Below are positions 6,025 through 7,293 of a stretch of DNA of 7,293 nucleotides, piece by piece (positions within the stretch are counted from its first letter, which is position 1; each line of letters starts with the position of its first letter). Source of the stretch: Chryseosolibacter sp964393795 (GTDB taxonomy: Bacteria > Bacteroidota > Bacteroidia > Cytophagales > Cyclobacteriaceae); contig CAYMWA010000176.1 of NCBI GenBank assembly GCA_964393795.1, positions 1 to 7,293 of the forward strand, written 5' to 3'. Below the pieces are notes generated by a model. The model was not told the DNA's origin. It saw nothing but the letters and a program-made list of their open reading frames with translations, and did not search any database. Position numbers and translations under genes: made by a program.

Positions 6025-7104
6025 ATGAAACTCCTGTTACACTTGACTTGTCTCGTCCTGATAACGTCCTGTGAAAGTGATCCGGGAGGCATCAAACCAA
6101 CAGTTGAAAACATATCCGAATCGGTTTATGCTTCAGGGGTGATCAAAAGCAAAAACCAATACGAAGCTTTCCCGTCAGTCAATGGGATCATTAAAGAAGT
6201 CCTCGTTCGCGAAGGTGACTCAGTCAGCCGCGGAACCCCCCTTGCAAGAATAGCAAACAAAACGGCTGTCCTTAACGCAAGAAACGCAAAACTAGCTGCC
6301 GATTACGCAAACGCCCTTGCGAATAAAGAAAAACTGGATGAGCTTACCATGGCGGTTGATGTGGCCAAATCAAAAAAGCAAATTGATTCCCTGTTTTGGC
6401 AACGGCAACAAAACCTGTGGTCGCAGCATATTGGCACCAAAGCAGCGCTTGAGCAAAGCGAACTCGCCTACAAAGCATCCGTAAGCACCTACCGATCAGC
6501 AAAATTCCGGTACCAGGAAGTCCAGCAACAGCTGAAGCTAAACATAAATCAATCTCACAACACTTTTCAAATAAGCAGTGCAATCGCCGACGACTATACA
6601 ATCAAGAGCGAAATTAACGGGATAGTATACAAAGTCATCAGGTCGAAAGGAGAAATGGCCAATAACACGAGTCCTATAGCGCTCATTGGCGACGAAAACG
6701 CATTCATAATAGAGTTGCAGGTGGACGAAAGAGACATTGTCAAAATAAAACCTGGTCAGACAATATTCCTTAGTATGGATAGCTACAGAGGCGAAATATA
6801 TGAAGCGTCCGTGGCACACATTGACCCGTCTATGAACGAACGCTCAAAGTCGTTCACAGTAGAAGCCCATTTTATCAAAGCTCCGCACAAATTATATCCA
6901 TTCCTGACAGTTGAAGCAAATATCGTTGTCGAAACAAAAAGCAACGCATTGACAATCCCGCGATCGTATCTCGTCGACGATTCTTTTGTGATCACCAGCA
7001 AAAAACAAAAACAAAGAATCGTTACAGGACTGAAAGACTACCAAAAAGTTGAAGTCCTCAGCGGCCTTGATACCAATCAGTTCATTTTACCGCCAAAAGA
7101 GTGA
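6025..7104 (+). CDS. Lipoprotein periplasmic adaptor of an ABC efflux system (HlyD/MacA-type membrane fusion protein)
   Basis: This protein bridges an inner-membrane ABC permease to outer-membrane or periplasmic partners. The start at 6025 gives 359 residues with a clean lipoprotein signal: MKLLLHLTCLVLITSC, with lipobox I-T-S-C and lipidated Cys16. A longer in-frame start at 5953 would add 24 polar residues before the signal and overlap the dehydrogenase gene, so it is rejected. After the signal come the first half of the split lipoyl domain (about 46-77: GIIKEVLVREGDSVSRGTPL), a helical coiled-coil hairpin (about 80-175, rich in Ala, Lys, Gln and Leu) and the second lipoyl half (about 191-223: IKSEINGIVYKV...GE). 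A beta-barrel domain (about 226-302, with VDERDIVKIKPGQ) and a short membrane-proximal domain follow. The stop overlaps the next gene's GTG start as GTGA, indicating translational coupling with the permease. The substrate is unknown. Confidence 0.9.
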   Translation: MKLLLHLTCLVLITSCESDPGGIKPTVENISESVYASGVIKSKNQYEAFPSVNGIIKEVLVREGDSVSRGTPLARIANKTAVLNARNAKLAADYANALANKEKLDELTMAVDVAKSKKQIDSLFWQRQQNLWSQHIGTKAALEQSELAYKASVSTYRSAKFRYQEVQQQLKLNINQSHNTFQISSAIADDYTIKSEINGIVYKVIRSKGEMANNTSPIALIGDENAFIIELQVDERDIVKIKPGQTIFLSMDSYRGEIYEASVAHIDPSMNERSKSFTVEAHFIKAPHKLYPFLTVEANIVVETKSNALTIPRSYLVDDSFVITSKKQKQRIVTGLKDYQKVEVLSGLDTNQFILPPKE

Positions 7105-7293
7105 AAAACAGACTTATTTACCGCATCGCGCTAAAGTTGATGCTCGCGCGCTGGAAACAAACGCTGGTTGCAGCAGTTGGTGTGACATTCAGCATTACAA
7201 TGTTCATTGCCTTATTGGGATTTATGGCGGGACTGAACGACCTGCTCGACGGCCTGATCTTAAACCGCACACCCCATATCAGGTTGTTTAATA
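7101..7293 (+). CDS. FtsX/MacB-type ABC transporter permease (5' part only)
   Basis: The frame opens with GTG at 7101, overlapping the adaptor's TGA by four bases, and stays open to the end of the window (64 codons visible). The visible protein starts with the basic stretch MKNRLIYRIALKLMLARWKQ. A hydrophobic first membrane helix follows (about residues 21-43: TLVAAVGVTFSITMFIALLG), then the periplasmic entry GLNDLLDGLILNRTPHIRLFN. This 'R.RQT..A..GV.FGI.M.I....M.G.ND.L......TPHIRL' pattern is familiar from Bacteroidota permeases of the lipoprotein-release/macrolide-export FtsX superfamily. The ATPase and the rest of the permease must lie downstream. An internal ATG at 7140 is an alternative start, but it would cut into the N-terminal amphipathic region. 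The adaptor overlap favours the GTG. Confidence 0.85.
   Translation, partial: MKNRLIYRIALKLMLARWKQTLVAAVGVTFSITMFIALLGFMAGLNDLLDGLILNRTPHIRLFN

Noticed and set aside
7049..7291. 80-codon open frame spanning the adaptor end and window end
   Set aside because: It is in a different frame from the adaptor and from the GTG-started permease. The permease frame shows a clear membrane helix and family pattern, while this one is a shadow.

Overview
The window looks like ordinary chromosomal DNA of a member of the Bacteroidota. The order is uncertain, but a Chitinophagales- or Cytophagales-like lineage would fit. The evidence is the style of the proteins (ArnT-like GT39 of the 'ETSEAR...YHYHKPP' type, a lipoprotein efflux adaptor followed directly by an FtsX-like permease). 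A-rich leaders without a clear Shine-Dalgarno sequence before several starts point the same way. No rRNA, tRNA, CRISPR array, insertion sequence or phage gene was seen.

Region 1 (1-1882, plus strand) holds the 3' end of a family 2 glycosyltransferase of the polyprenyl-phosphate sugar synthase type. Overlapping it by 8 bases is an ArnT-like family 39 membrane glycosyltransferase. The usual logic of such pairs is that the GT2 enzyme charges a polyprenyl phosphate with a sugar, and the GT39 enzyme transfers it to an envelope acceptor on the periplasmic side. The GT39 gene looks broken at its 3' end. Its frame stops at 1689, but a plausible continuation of the protein runs in the next frame to 1780, as if one base had been inserted near 1660.

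Region 2 (1883-4700, minus strand) is a two-gene unit: a full-length phosphoenolpyruvate synthase (ppsA) followed after 10 bases by a small helical protein that may have a TerB-like fold. Region 3 (4701-5219) is a 519-base divergent intergenic stretch with no convincing gene but several inverted repeats. These include an 11-bp stem at 4924-4964, a 12-bp perfect palindrome at 5022-5033 and a 7-bp inverted repeat at 4758-4779, so it is the most likely place for regulation of ppsA and the divergent gene.

Region 4 (5220-7293, plus strand) holds a classical NAD(P)-dependent short-chain dehydrogenase, then a lipoprotein periplasmic adaptor of the HlyD/MacA type, then the start of an FtsX/MacB-type ABC permease that overlaps the adaptor by 4 bases (GTGA). 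The last two form a tripartite efflux or lipoprotein-export type system whose remaining parts lie beyond the window. No clearly novel system is evident. The points most worth checking are the GT39 frameshift, the structured ppsA/SDR intergenic region and the ppsA-small protein pairing.
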